A DNA stretch of 64,000 bases, taken from Saprospiraceae bacterium (GTDB taxonomy: Bacteria; Bacteroidota; Bacteroidia; Chitinophagales; Saprospiraceae). The stretch lies in the NCBI GenBank assembly GCA_016715985.1, contig JADJXD010000001.1, positions 2,852,001 through 2,916,000 on the forward strand, read 5' to 3'. The notes beneath the pieces were generated by a model that was not told the origin of the DNA, made no database searches, and saw nothing but the letters and a program-made list of their open reading frames with translations. Position numbers and translations under genes: made by a program. Positions 55,685 to 64,000 of the stretch are shown here, in pieces; positions within the stretch are counted from its first letter, which is position 1; each line of letters opens with the position of its first letter.

Positions 55685-56962
55685 ATGAGTATCATCGGAT
55701 TAGCATGGAAAAACATCATTAAGAACCCTCTAAACCTGTTGCTAAGCGTTATTTTGTTTGGTCTTGGGATTGGTCTTATTTCATTTCTTTTATTACTCAA
55801 CGATCAACTAAAAGAAAAATTTGATAAAAATCTTGCAGAAATTGATTTGGTGGTAGGCGCTAAAGGTAGCCCTCTTCAACTGATTCTATGCAGCATGTAT
55901 CACATAGATTATCCGACAGGAAACATTCAAATTAAAACAGCTGCCCCGCTCTTAAGACCCTTGCATCCTTTGATCAAAACTGCAATACCTTTGTCATTGG
56001 GCGATAGTTATAAAACTTACAGGATTGTAGGCACCAATCATCAGCTAGTAGACCTGTATGGCGGGAAAATTTCCGAAGGGAATTTATGGAAAAAAGATTT
56101 TGAAGTTACCATAGGTAAATCAGTGGCAGATGACACAGGTCTGAAGATAGGAGATAAGTTTGTCAGCTCGCATGGTTTTACCGATGATCCGGATCTGGAA
56201 CACGAACATGCAGCATTTGAAGTATCAGGTATTCTGGAAGGTACAGGTTCAGTTTTGGATCAGTTGATTTTAACCAATACTTCCACAGTTTGGAGAGTAC
56301 ACGAACATGAAGAAGAACATGATCATGTGGATGGACATGAAGGTCATGCACATGATAACCACGAAGGTCACACACATGATAATAGTAATGAAGATCTGCT
56401 CAATCATCCGGATGAAGAAATCACTTCCGTTTTAATCCAATATAAAAACAGAACTAATTTTCAGGCATTAAATTTTGGCAGAAATATTAATGAAAATACC
56501 GAAATGCAAGCTGCTTCACCCGCTATTGAAATTAACAGATTGTATAGTATGATCGGCGTAGGTACGGATGCGATTCAATGGTTAGCTATTATCATTGCGA
56601 TTGTCTCAGCGTTAAGCATTTTTATTTCACTTTTTAAAAGTATGCGGGAACGTAAGTATGAACTGGCATTAATCAGAGTAATGGGTGCCGGAAGAGGTAC
56701 ACTTTTCGCATTGATCATTTTGGAAGGGTTGATTCTTGCAATCATCGGATATATTGTCGGCATAATTTTGAGTCATGGAGGGATGGAAGTGATGGCAGGC
56801 TTTCTGAAATCCAGTTACAGATATAATTTTACGGGAACTCAGTTTCTTCCGGAAGAATTGCTTTTGCTGGGAGTTTCATTGATGCTAGGATTTATCGCTG
56901 CGATTATACCTGCATTTCAGGCAGCCAATACAGACATTAACAAAACTTTATCGTCTAAATAA
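55685..56962 (+). CDS. FtsX-type ABC permease with histidine-rich loop
   Basis: A 425-residue inner-membrane permease: one N-terminal helix (LNLLLSVILFGLGIGLISFLLLL), a large periplasmic domain (about residues 50-295), then three helices of an FtsX domain (WLAIIIAIVSALSIFISLF, TLFALIILEGLILAIIGYIVGIIL, LLLGVSLMLGFIAAIIPAF). The periplasmic domain has a stretch at about residues 206-235 with ten His in 28 residues (HEHEEEHDHVDGHEGHAHD ...), typical of zinc or nickel binding. The permease is adjacent to its ATPase and followed by two paralogous CFFCG proteins, matching the order of the Zur-controlled PA4064-PA4066 genes. Confidence 0.9.
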   Translation: MSIIGLAWKNIIKNPLNLLLSVILFGLGIGLISFLLLLNDQLKEKFDKNLAEIDLVVGAKGSPLQLILCSMYHIDYPTGNIQIKTAAPLLRPLHPLIKTAIPLSLGDSYKTYRIVGTNHQLVDLYGGKISEGNLWKKDFEVTIGKSVADDTGLKIGDKFVSSHGFTDDPDLEHEHAAFEVSGILEGTGSVLDQLILTNTSTVWRVHEHEEEHDHVDGHEGHAHDNHEGHTHDNSNEDLLNHPDEEITSVLIQYKNRTNFQALNFGRNINENTEMQAASPAIEINRLYSMIGVGTDAIQWLAIIIAIVSALSIFISLFKSMRERKYELALIRVMGAGRGTLFALIILEGLILAIIGYIVGIILSHGGMEVMAGFLKSSYRYNFTGTQFLPEELLLLGVSLMLGFIAAIIPAFQAANTDINKTLSSK

Positions 56963-57068
56963 AGTATTTGGCTTTACTTTGACTTCTTTTAGTCGTCATA
57001 AGGGCATATTTGGAAAACAGATTGACCAATATCGTGTCAAAACAATAATTCAGGATATAAATAAGGAA

Positions 57069-57524
57069 ATGAAAATTTTTATATTTGTTTTTATATGTAG
57101 TGTCTTTGCAATTTCCGGAAAAGCAGAAAATCTGCCTTTCCAAAGTAAAGATATGTGGCAAACATTAGGGCTTGTTACATTCATAAGTCAATACGACCCT
57201 GAATTTATGATGGAAATTAAGATTCCTAAAGTCAGTCCCTTAGTGGAAAAACTGGATGGAAAAGAAATAGAAATAGAAGGATACATGATACCTTTGACAG
57301 GACAGACGCAGCAAAGTCATTTTATGTTGAGCAGATATCCTCAGAGTACTTGTTTTTTCTGTGGTAAAGCCGGCCCGGAATCTGCAATGCAGGTCTTTAT
57401 GAAAAACAATGTAAAGGTTCCCATCTCAGAACGTAAAGTAAAGGTCAAAGGAAAACTGATGATAAACCCAAAGGATATTACCAGTCTTTTATATACAATG
57501 GAAGATGGTGTACTGATAGATTAA
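57069..57524 (+). CDS. DUF3299-like CFFCG protein, first copy
   Basis: A 151-residue exported protein with signal peptide MKIFIFVFICSVFAISGKA; the start at 57069 is preceded by AAGGAA and is preferred over an ATG at 56979. The family core is VEKLDGKEIEIEGYMIPLTG, then STCFFCGKAGPESAMQVF and MINPKDITSLLYTM. The CxxC within CFFCG could bind a metal or form a disulfide. It follows the histidine-rich permease by 106 bases, as PA4066-type genes do. It shares domain order and exact length (151 against 150 residues) with the copy at 57789. Confidence 0.8.
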   Translation: MKIFIFVFICSVFAISGKAENLPFQSKDMWQTLGLVTFISQYDPEFMMEIKIPKVSPLVEKLDGKEIEIEGYMIPLTGQTQQSHFMLSRYPQSTCFFCGKAGPESAMQVFMKNNVKVPISERKVKVKGKLMINPKDITSLLYTMEDGVLID

Positions 57525-57584
57525 CGTGAGTTAGATGAATACACTTATTTACAAAATATTACATAAAGAAATGATAGAAGTTCT

Positions 57585-57721
57585 ACTTGATATACCCCAG
57601 AGGGGTATAATATTTGTAGCCCAGGGTTTTAACCCGGGGTCAAAAATGGAAATAGCACCTAATTTTGGCGTTATTTTTGCTGAAAATTGCAAAAATCCCG
57701 CCTGCTCCGATGCGGGCAGGC
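57585..57721. repeat. Mosaic of small palindromes (REP-like)
   Basis: The spacer between the two paralogous CFFCG genes holds several palindromes in a row: TATACCCC-AGA-GGGGTATA (57591-57609), CCCAGGGTTTTAACCCGGGG (about 57620-57639), ATTTTTGC...GCAAAAAT (57673-57696) and GCCTGC...GCAGGC (57700-57721). The GTAGCCCAGGGTTTTAACCC stretch resembles dispersed repeats seen between genes in Bacteroidota genomes. Only one copy was noticed in this window. Confidence 0.6.
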
Positions 57722-57788
57722 ATGACAAAATTATCTCGAATTCACGCTATATTAATATATAATCATAATAATTATAACAACTATACAC

Positions 57789-58241
57789 ATGCAAAAAATA
57801 ATCGCAATCATTTTATGTTTTTCAATATTTACAACACTATCAGCACAGACTAGTGGCACAAAAGACGATAATATCTGGAAGACACTGTCCAAGATAAGCT
57901 ATAAAAAAGAATATGATGAGTTGATGGGTTTCAAAATAGATAAACCCGTCTTCGGTGATCAGGTAAAAGCTTTGGAAGGAAAGGAAGTTACGATCAGAGG
58001 TTATATTATTCCAATAGAAGGTTACAAATCTCATAAAGAGTTTATTTTTTCAGCATTTCCATATAGTATGTGCTTCTTCTGTGGGGGAGCAGGTCCGGAA
58101 ACAGTCATGGAAGTAGAAGCTGTCGAAGGCGTAAAGTATTCTGCTGATGCAGTTGTTCTGAAGGGAATTATCAGACTAAACGATAAAGACATCAACAGGC
58201 TCATGTATAAACTAACATCAGCTAAATTGGTAAAAGAATAA
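57789..58241 (+). CDS. DUF3299-like CFFCG protein, second copy
   Basis: A 150-residue exported protein with signal peptide MQKIIAIILCFSIFTTLSAQ. It has the same core as the copy at 57069: VKALEGKEVTIRGYIIPIEG, SMCFFCGGAGPETVMEVE and LNDKDINRLMYKL, with scattered identities along the whole length. The two copies are separated by a repeat-bearing spacer of 264 bases, so this one may have its own promoter, or be part of the ABC transporter unit. It probably acts in the periplasm with the transporter. The following 299 bases hold no gene. Confidence 0.8.
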   Translation: MQKIIAIILCFSIFTTLSAQTSGTKDDNIWKTLSKISYKKEYDELMGFKIDKPVFGDQVKALEGKEVTIRGYIIPIEGYKSHKEFIFSAFPYSMCFFCGGAGPETVMEVEAVEGVKYSADAVVLKGIIRLNDKDINRLMYKLTSAKLVKE

Positions 58242-58540
58242 AATTACTTTACTACAACCAACTTTAATGGGAGCCAAAAAATACATTCCATTGAAAAGAT
58301 CCGAAATATAAATTTTGGTACCAGAATTTAATTTTCAAAATGTTGCATTTAAGACTGTTTTAATCATAAAACATTGTTTGAAAGTATATATTAATTATTT
58401 TCTGATAATCATATTATCAAAATAATTAATGTATAGAATATAATTTATTATCTTCGCCCCAATTTTGTTTATAATTAGGCACAGGAGTTTTATAACTTTT
58501 CAAATTGTAAGCAGATATTAATTATCCAAAATTAAAGTGA

Positions 58541-59131
58541 GTGATTACATATCTTAACGGGCAAATCAGCTACAAAACACCGGCATACATATACGTGGAT
58601 TGTAATGGTGTAGGTTATCATGTAAATATAAGTCTTAACACTTATTCCCGGCTTGAGAATCTCGATAAAATAAAAATCTGGACATATCTGAATGTCAAAG
58701 AAGATGAACAGTCATTGTATGGTTTTTTTGACGAAGACGAAAGGTCCTTATTTATATTACTGATTTCTGTAAGTGGCATCGGAGTCAATACTGCGAGAGT
58801 CATTCTTTCTTATATGACAGCAGATGAAGTCAGGACAGCTATCATTCACGAAAATGCATTTGCTCTCGGTAAAGTCAAAGGGATAGGACCGAAAACTGCC
58901 AAAAGAATTATACTCGACCTGAAAGATAAAGTAATGAAGACTTCAGGGGATCAGCCTATGATTGTTTCAACCGGAAGCAGCACTATCAGAAATGAAGCAA
59001 TCTCTGCTTTGGTAGCCCTGGGTTTCCCCAAACCAGTGGTCGAGAAAACAATAAAGACAGTTTTAGATAATAATACGGATATAAATCAGGTTGAAGATCT
59101 AATAAAGCTTGTTCTCAAACAAATGAGTTAA
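58541..59131 (+). CDS. ruvA: Holliday junction branch migration protein RuvA
   Basis: A 196-residue subunit that binds Holliday junctions and guides the RuvB motor. The start is GTG (MITYLNGQISYKTPAYIYVDCNGVGYHV). The three domains are in order: the OB-fold (1-64), the helix-hairpin-helix region (ILLISVSGIGVNTARVIL, LGKVKGIGPKTAKRIILDLKDK), and the C-terminal RuvB-contacting domain (RNEAISALVALGFPKPVVEKTIKTVL). Length is typical. The next gene, 111 bases downstream, is sprA; ruvA beside sprA is a common order in Bacteroidota. Confidence 0.95.
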   Translation: MITYLNGQISYKTPAYIYVDCNGVGYHVNISLNTYSRLENLDKIKIWTYLNVKEDEQSLYGFFDEDERSLFILLISVSGIGVNTARVILSYMTADEVRTAIIHENAFALGKVKGIGPKTAKRIILDLKDKVMKTSGDQPMIVSTGSSTIRNEAISALVALGFPKPVVEKTIKTVLDNNTDINQVEDLIKLVLKQMS

Positions 59132-59242
59132 ATTCTGAATTTTCATGAATTATATATACCACAAGTCAAATTATAACCGTTATACGCAAATGTTTCTGCA
59201 TTTTAACCTTCGTAGCAAACATAAATAATCGAATAATTCAGT

Positions 59243-62200
59243 ATGAACTATATGCTTTTTAATAAATATTTTCCTGTGTTTGTGTTTGTTATGGCGGTCA
59301 GTTATATGGCTTTGGGCAATCTTCCGTCCAGAAATTTGCCGGACCCTTATATACAGGAATTACCGATTTTTTCCGTGGATACCATTCCATTAAAAGACAG
59401 GACAGGAGATTTTATTACGGATCCTAATCGAAATCCATTTGATATTAAACCTACTGTCATTACACAAAAAGTAGAATACGATCCGACAACAGGACACTAC
59501 ATTATACTGGAAAAAATTGGTGATGAGTATTATCGTACTCCCAGTTACATGACTTTTGATGAATATATGGAATGGAATGCAAGGCAGCAGGAGCGAAGAT
59601 ATTTTAATACTTTGGCGGGTATCCAGTCTGAAAAAAAATCTGCTTCCGGCAAAATCAACCCGATGGATAAAGTCGATCTTAAAACAAGTCTTGTTGATAG
59701 GTTATTTGGAGGTACTGAGGTCAATATTAAACCCCAAGGTAGTGTGGAATTAAGTTTGGGATGGTTGTATAGCCGAAGAGAAGACCCGAATTTACTACCA
59801 AATGCCCAAAGACAAAGTATTCCGGATTTTCGTACCAATATCAAAATGAACGTGGACGGAAGTATCGGAACCAAGTTGAAACAAAGTTTTAACTACGATA
59901 CACAATCAACCTTTGACTTTGACAGACAGATAAAATTAGCTTTTGATTCAGACGCATTTTCTGAGGATGATATCATTAAAAAAATTGAAGCCGGTAATGT
60001 AAGCTTTCCCTTGCGTGGAAATTTAATACAGGGAGCTCAAAGTTTATTTGGTTTCAAAACAGAATTACAATTCGGACGTCTCCGGATTACGGGCTTATTG
60101 TCACAGCAAAGATCAAGACAGAATAACCTGAAAGTAGAATCAGGAGCTACAGAGACGCTTTTTGAAATCTATCCTGATGAATATGATGAAAACAGACACT
60201 TCTTTATATCACATTACAATAGAGATAATTACGAAAGAGCTCTAAGACAACCCCCTTTTATTAATTCTTCTTTTCAGATAGCACAAATAGAAGTTTGGGT
60301 GTCTGATGACAGACCGGAGTTTCAGGACAATTCTACCATGGTAGCTGCGATTTCAGATTTAGGCGAAAGCGACCCTTTAAGATTTACATCAAATCCGACA
60401 TTCGCCAATCCAAACTGTTTTGCCCAGGATGAAATTTTTAATTGTCTTCCTGTCAATTCAGCAAATAATATTTATGACCGGATAGTAGGTATTGAAGGTA
60501 TAGAAGATATAGATAAAGTTTCGTCCATCCTTAGAAATGAATTTAACTTTAAACAGACAAAAGATTTTGAAGTATTCAGAGGAAGACGATTATCTCCACA
60601 GGATTATACTTTTCATCCCAAATTGGGTTTTATTTCTTTGAATACACGATTGAGACCAAATCAGGTATTGGGAATTGCATATAATTATTATTACACTGCC
60701 ACATCTGACACTGTATTGCAGGTGGGGCAATTGTCAGCATCTTCTGTTCAATACAGTGATCTTGCAGATACTATGGCTAATAATACACCAAAGCTTCACT
60801 TTGTAAAATTATTGAAATCCACAAATCAGGTTACCAGAGGAAAAAATTATCTGGGAGAACAGGTCAATACACCCCTTTGGGATTTAATGATGAAGAATGT
60901 TTATCCGTTGCGAACCAGTCAATTGTCACAACAGGATTTCGAATTTGATATTTTTTATGAAGATGACTTTGCAGATGGATCATTAAAGAAATTTATTCCG
61001 CTGGAAGGATTGAACAGAAGACCCTTACTTGAATTGTTTAATCTGGACAGACTCAACCGATATAATGACCCACAGGCGGATGGTATATTTGATTACATCC
61101 CCGGTGTAACAGTTATTGAAAGGACGGGAACTATTGTTTTTCCGATTCTTGAGCCTTTTGGAAAGTCACTTGCCGAAAACATCGGAGATTCAACTTTAGC
61201 CAATATATTTACATTTCAGGAACTTTATGACACCACAATCAGTATAGCCAGGCAGTCACTTGAGAAGAATAAGTTTGTGATGAAGGGTAGAGTGAGAGGA
61301 TCGACAAGTGGTGAAATTGCTTTAGGTCCATTTGTGCCTCGAGGATCTGTAAGGGTAAATGCAGGAGGAAGGTTGCTTGTCGAAGGGATTGATTATGAAA
61401 TAGATTACAATCTCGGTCGTCTCAGGATCATCAATGAAGCTTATCTGGGACAGGGGACACCAATCAATGTATCTTATGAAGATAACACAGTATTCAGTCT
61501 TCAGCAAAAAAACATGTCGGGTATTCGGGCAGAATACCAGTTTAATAAAAAATCCAGTCTTGGGATGACTTATCTGAAGCTGGCAGAACGACCATTTACA
61601 CAAAAGGTAAATATTGGCGATGACCCAATCAATAACCGGATTTTTGGATTGGACTTCAATTATTCAAATGAAGCCAACTGGGTGACTAAGTTGGTTGACA
61701 AATTACCGTTTTACAGTACAAAGGAAAAATCCAATATCAATTTCACAGCGGAAGGAGCCGCACTTGTGCCTGGTCATGCCGGAGCAATCAACTTCAAATA
61801 CACCGATGAGAATGGTAAAGAAGTGACCGAAACCAGTGGTGTGGCCAATATTGATGATTTTGAAGGAGCGATTACAGCAATAAATCTCGGAGGGTTCAAT
61901 CCCAATATCTGGAGTTTGGCAAGTACTCCTCCCGAATTCAGAGAACATATTCTTGAAAATGATCTGACTTATGGCGCCAACAGAGCAAAACTCAGTTGGT
62001 ATGTGATAGATCAGGGTACCAGAAGATCAGCAGAAGATCAGGTAGATCCATACACCAGAATTTTTAATCAACAGGAGTTATTTCCTTTCCGTACGACTCA
62101 ACCCGGACAACAGCAATTATTTACTTTTGATATGAGTTACTATCCTTCTGAGAGAGGGCCATATAACTTTGACACACGAGGAACAGGAATTCCCGGCTAT

Positions 62201-64000
62201 ACTTCCGGTTTTAGCATTTTGAACAATCAGATCAGACTTAACAATCCGAAGTCACGATGGGGTGGAATCATGCGATATTTCCAGAATGCAGATTTTGAAG
62301 CAGCCAATTATGAATTTATTGAATTCTGGATGTTAAATCCATTTATGGATCGAAGAGATGGAGAGGTACATTCTCCGAATGAAGAAGGGGAAATTGTTTT
62401 TAATCTGGGAAATGTTTCAGAAGATGTGTTAAAAGATAATTTTCTTTTCTTTGAAAATGCAATACCTACCTCTCAGCGTATCGTACCTACTGTAAATACC
62501 GCTTTTGGAAAAGCGACAGTTTCTTTACCATTGGTAAACGGGTTTGACCTTTCTGAAGGGCCTAAACAGGATTTAGGATTTGATGGTATCAATGATGAAG
62601 AGGAACAAAATAAATTCAGGTCGTGGTTGATAGATAATGATTTACAGCAAGTAACGGAAGTATTCCAAGATCCCGCCAATGACAATTTCGTTTTTTTTAA
62701 TGACAGTTCATTAGAAACAGAAAACAATCTTCTGAACAGATTTAAAAATTTTAATGGCCCTGAAGGAAATGCACCTTTGAATAACGCAGGTGGTGCTACA
62801 GAATTTGTAAGAGGAAACAGATATCCTGATACAGAAGATCTGAATAATAATAAATCATTGGATCAGGCAGAGAGTTATTATGAATACAGAGTTAAAATAA
62901 AAAATAATAACGGAGAGCTCGATACGCTAAATCTTGATTTTTACAGACAGACACTTGAAGTTCCAAAAGAAAACGGAAGAACGGAAAAATGGTATCAATT
63001 CCAGATACCCATTAACAAAGGAACTCCCATCGGTGATATAGCCGGATTCCGGTCAATCCAGTTTATGAGGCTTTATATGACCAATTTTGAATCTGCAAAA
63101 ACCTTCAGACTTGCTCAGTTTCAGATATTAAGGAGCCAATGGCGAAAACAAGACCCTATATGTTTTGGTCCGGATGCAGCTCCACCGGGTTTTAGCGTAG
63201 ATGATGTAGGATTTGAAGAGAATTCATCCAAGACGCCATTTCCTTACAGAATTCCGAAAGGTATTGTAAGACAACAGACAGCAGGGACGATTATCAATCA
63301 GTTTCAGGATGAAAAATCTATGGCATTAATATTTAATAACCTGTCTCAAAATTGTGAAGTCAGTGTCAGTAAATTAGCGCGTGTAAATCTGAATCTGTAC
63401 AAAAGAATTCAGATGTTTGTGCACGCAGAACACAAAACAGATACCATCGAAGATAAAAAATTGGCAATTTTTTTAAGAGTTGGAAAAGACTTTGTCAACA
63501 ATTATTATGAGTATGTACTACCATTAACAATGTCAAAACTCAAAGGAGATATAAGAACAGACTCTTCATCGTCCAACATCTGGCCCAATGCTAATTTTGT
63601 TAATCTTCCGTTAGACAGCTTGGTTGAGTTAAAACGTATCCGGTACAGAAATAGCCTACCTTTTAATGTCATGTATGGAGTAGCCTTAAACGAAGATAGA
63701 GGAGATTCTATAAAAATAATTGGTAACCCATCCTTAGGTGCAGTCAAAGTGTTTCAGGTAGGAGTGAGAAACATTACCACAGGACAAGAAAATTTTGCAG
63801 GTGAGGTATGGATCAATGAATTGCGGGTATTAGGCTTTGACGAAGAGGGAGGTGTTGCTGCTCAGGCCAGATTACAGATACAAATGGCTGATTTGGGCGA
63901 GATTAATGGCGCAATGAATTATAGTAGTATTGGTTTTGGAGCATTGGATAAACGGCTAATGGAAAGAAACAGAAGCGAAACATTTCAATACGAAATATCA
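59243..64000 (+). CDS. sprA: T9SS translocon protein SprA (Sov), 3'-truncated by window edge
   Basis: The frame is open from the ATG at 59243 to the window end (1586 codons) with no stop. SprA forms the giant outer-membrane pore of the type IX secretion system and is usually 2300-2500 residues, so about two thirds are visible. Signature N-terminal text is DTIPLKDRTGDFITDPNRNPFDI, QKVEYDPTTGHYIILEKIGDEYYRTPSYMTFDEYMEWNARQQE and the repeated SprA_N blocks (for example FIPLEGLNRRPLLELFNLDRL, FGKSL, RGSVRVNAGGRLLVEGIDYEIDYNLGRL, NKKSSLGMTYLKLAERPFTQKVNIGDDP). An N-terminal hydrophobic segment (FPVFVFVMAVSYMALG) serves for export. It provides the exit route for the sorting-tail proteins at 4928 and 7135. 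Confidence 0.96.
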   Translation, partial: MNYMLFNKYFPVFVFVMAVSYMALGNLPSRNLPDPYIQELPIFSVDTIPLKDRTGDFITDPNRNPFDIKPTVITQKVEYDPTTGHYIILEKIGDEYYRTPSYMTFDEYMEWNARQQERRYFNTLAGIQSEKKSASGKINPMDKVDLKTSLVDRLFGGTEVNIKPQGSVELSLGWLYSRREDPNLLPNAQRQSIPDFRTNIKMNVDGSIGTKLKQSFNYDTQSTFDFDRQIKLAFDSDAFSEDDIIKKIEAGNVSFPLRGNLIQGAQSLFGFKTELQFGRLRITGLLSQQRSRQNNLKVESGATETLFEIYPDEYDENRHFFISHYNRDNYERALRQPPFINSSFQIAQIEVWVSDDRPEFQDNSTMVAAISDLGESDPLRFTSNPTFANPNCFAQDEIFNCLPVNSANNIYDRIVGIEGIEDIDKVSSILRNEFNFKQTKDFEVFRGRRLSPQDYTFHPKLGFISLNTRLRPNQVLGIAYNYYYTATSDTVLQVGQLSASSVQYSDLADTMANNTPKLHFVKLLKSTNQVTRGKNYLGEQVNTPLWDLMMKNVYPLRTSQLSQQDFEFDIFYEDDFADGSLKKFIPLEGLNRRPLLELFNLDRLNRYNDPQADGIFDYIPGVTVIERTGTIVFPILEPFGKSLAENIGDSTLANIFTFQELYDTTISIARQSLEKNKFVMKGRVRGSTSGEIALGPFVPRGSVRVNAGGRLLVEGIDYEIDYNLGRLRIINEAYLGQGTPINVSYEDNTVFSLQQKNMSGIRAEYQFNKKSSLGMTYLKLAERPFTQKVNIGDDPINNRIFGLDFNYSNEANWVTKLVDKLPFYSTKEKSNINFTAEGAALVPGHAGAINFKYTDENGKEVTETSGVANIDDFEGAITAINLGGFNPNIWSLASTPPEFREHILENDLTYGANRAKLSWYVIDQGTRRSAEDQVDPYTRIFNQQELFPFRTTQPGQQQLFTFDMSYYPSERGPYNFDTRGTGIPGYTSGFSILNNQIRLNNPKSRWGGIMRYFQNADFEAANYEFIEFWMLNPFMDRRDGEVHSPNEEGEIVFNLGNVSEDVLKDNFLFFENAIPTSQRIVPTVNTAFGKATVSLPLVNGFDLSEGPKQDLGFDGINDEEEQNKFRSWLIDNDLQQVTEVFQDPANDNFVFFNDSSLETENNLLNRFKNFNGPEGNAPLNNAGGATEFVRGNRYPDTEDLNNNKSLDQAESYYEYRVKIKNNNGELDTLNLDFYRQTLEVPKENGRTEKWYQFQIPINKGTPIGDIAGFRSIQFMRLYMTNFESAKTFRLAQFQILRSQWRKQDPICFGPDAAPPGFSVDDVGFEENSSKTPFPYRIPKGIVRQQTAGTIINQFQDEKSMALIFNNLSQNCEVSVSKLARVNLNLYKRIQMFVHAEHKTDTIEDKKLAIFLRVGKDFVNNYYEYVLPLTMSKLKGDIRTDSSSSNIWPNANFVNLPLDSLVELKRIRYRNSLPFNVMYGVALNEDRGDSIKIIGNPSLGAVKVFQVGVRNITTGQENFAGEVWINELRVLGFDEEGGVAAQARLQIQMADLGEINGAMNYSSIGFGALDKRLMERNRSETFQYEIS

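Noticed and set aside
57535..57762. A 75-codon plus-strand frame between the twin CFFCG genes
   Set aside because: It reads through the palindrome mosaic, has no export signal or domain, and resembles frames commonly produced by such repeats.

Overview
The window is chromosomal DNA from a member of the Bacteroidota, most likely the Saprospiraceae or close relatives. This is inferred from gene content, not from a marker gene. The signs are type IX secretion (T9SS) components (PorQ, start of SprA), secreted proteins with Bacteroidota C-terminal sorting domains, Bacteroidota-only families (DUF4270, DUF4290, DUF3078, DUF2851, DUF3109, DUF819), AT-rich spacers, starts mostly without Shine-Dalgarno sequences, and promoters of the Bacteroidota type (TTTG, about 19 bases, TAnnTTTG). 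No rRNA, tRNA, CRISPR array or prophage was seen.

Layout. 1-1.7 kb: end of folA and a DUF2851 gene. 1.7-2.5 kb: AT-rich spacer with a small membrane ORF and a degenerate fragment. 2.5-13.2 kb: secreted proteins: an S9 prolyl oligopeptidase, a kelch protein and an M43 metalloprotease (both with T9SS sorting domains), a tail-fibre-like protein with 17-residue repeats and an S74 chaperone domain, and a frameshifted kelch-like protein that shares its N-terminal domain. 13.5-20.4 kb: two tandem propeller histidine kinases and one LytTR response regulator. 20.5-27.5 kb: two TonB-C-domain proteins around a leucine-rich-repeat gene split by an IS4-type element, plus an AAA/DUF4143 ATPase. 27.6-37.5 kb: a BNR-repeat protein, a GNAT acetyltransferase, a double TonB-C protein, porQ, a YwqK-like lipoprotein, a PpiD-like foldase and a DUF3109 protein. 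37.8-39.5 kb: citrate synthase and gcvH. 39.9-46.2 kb: a five-gene minus-strand run (murA, DUF4290, glmS, DUF4270, half-length glycogen synthase). 46.3-50.4 kb: DUF819 permease, DUF3078 protein, MscS-like channel, a 65-residue protein and an ECF sigma factor. 50.7-54.9 kb: M28 peptidase, hpt, a thioredoxin-fold protein and a coiled-coil secreted protein. 55.0-58.2 kb: an ABC exporter-type ATPase, a permease with a histidine-rich loop and two paralogous CFFCG proteins, resembling a zinc-related locus. 58.5-64.0 kb: ruvA and the first two thirds of sprA, which runs off the window.

How it fits together. Much of the window serves the cell envelope: precursor synthesis (glmS supplies glucosamine-6-phosphate, murA starts peptidoglycan synthesis), periplasmic folding (PpiD), T9SS (PorQ, SprA) and its likely cargo. 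The most informative irregularities are an IS insertion with a perfect 9-base target duplication whose removal restores an 899-residue LRR protein exactly, a T7-tract frameshift in the signal peptide of a secreted kelch protein, a MurA with Asp in place of the fosfomycin-target Cys, the putative metal locus, and a family of TonB-C proteins sharing an unusual MPRFPGCE motif.
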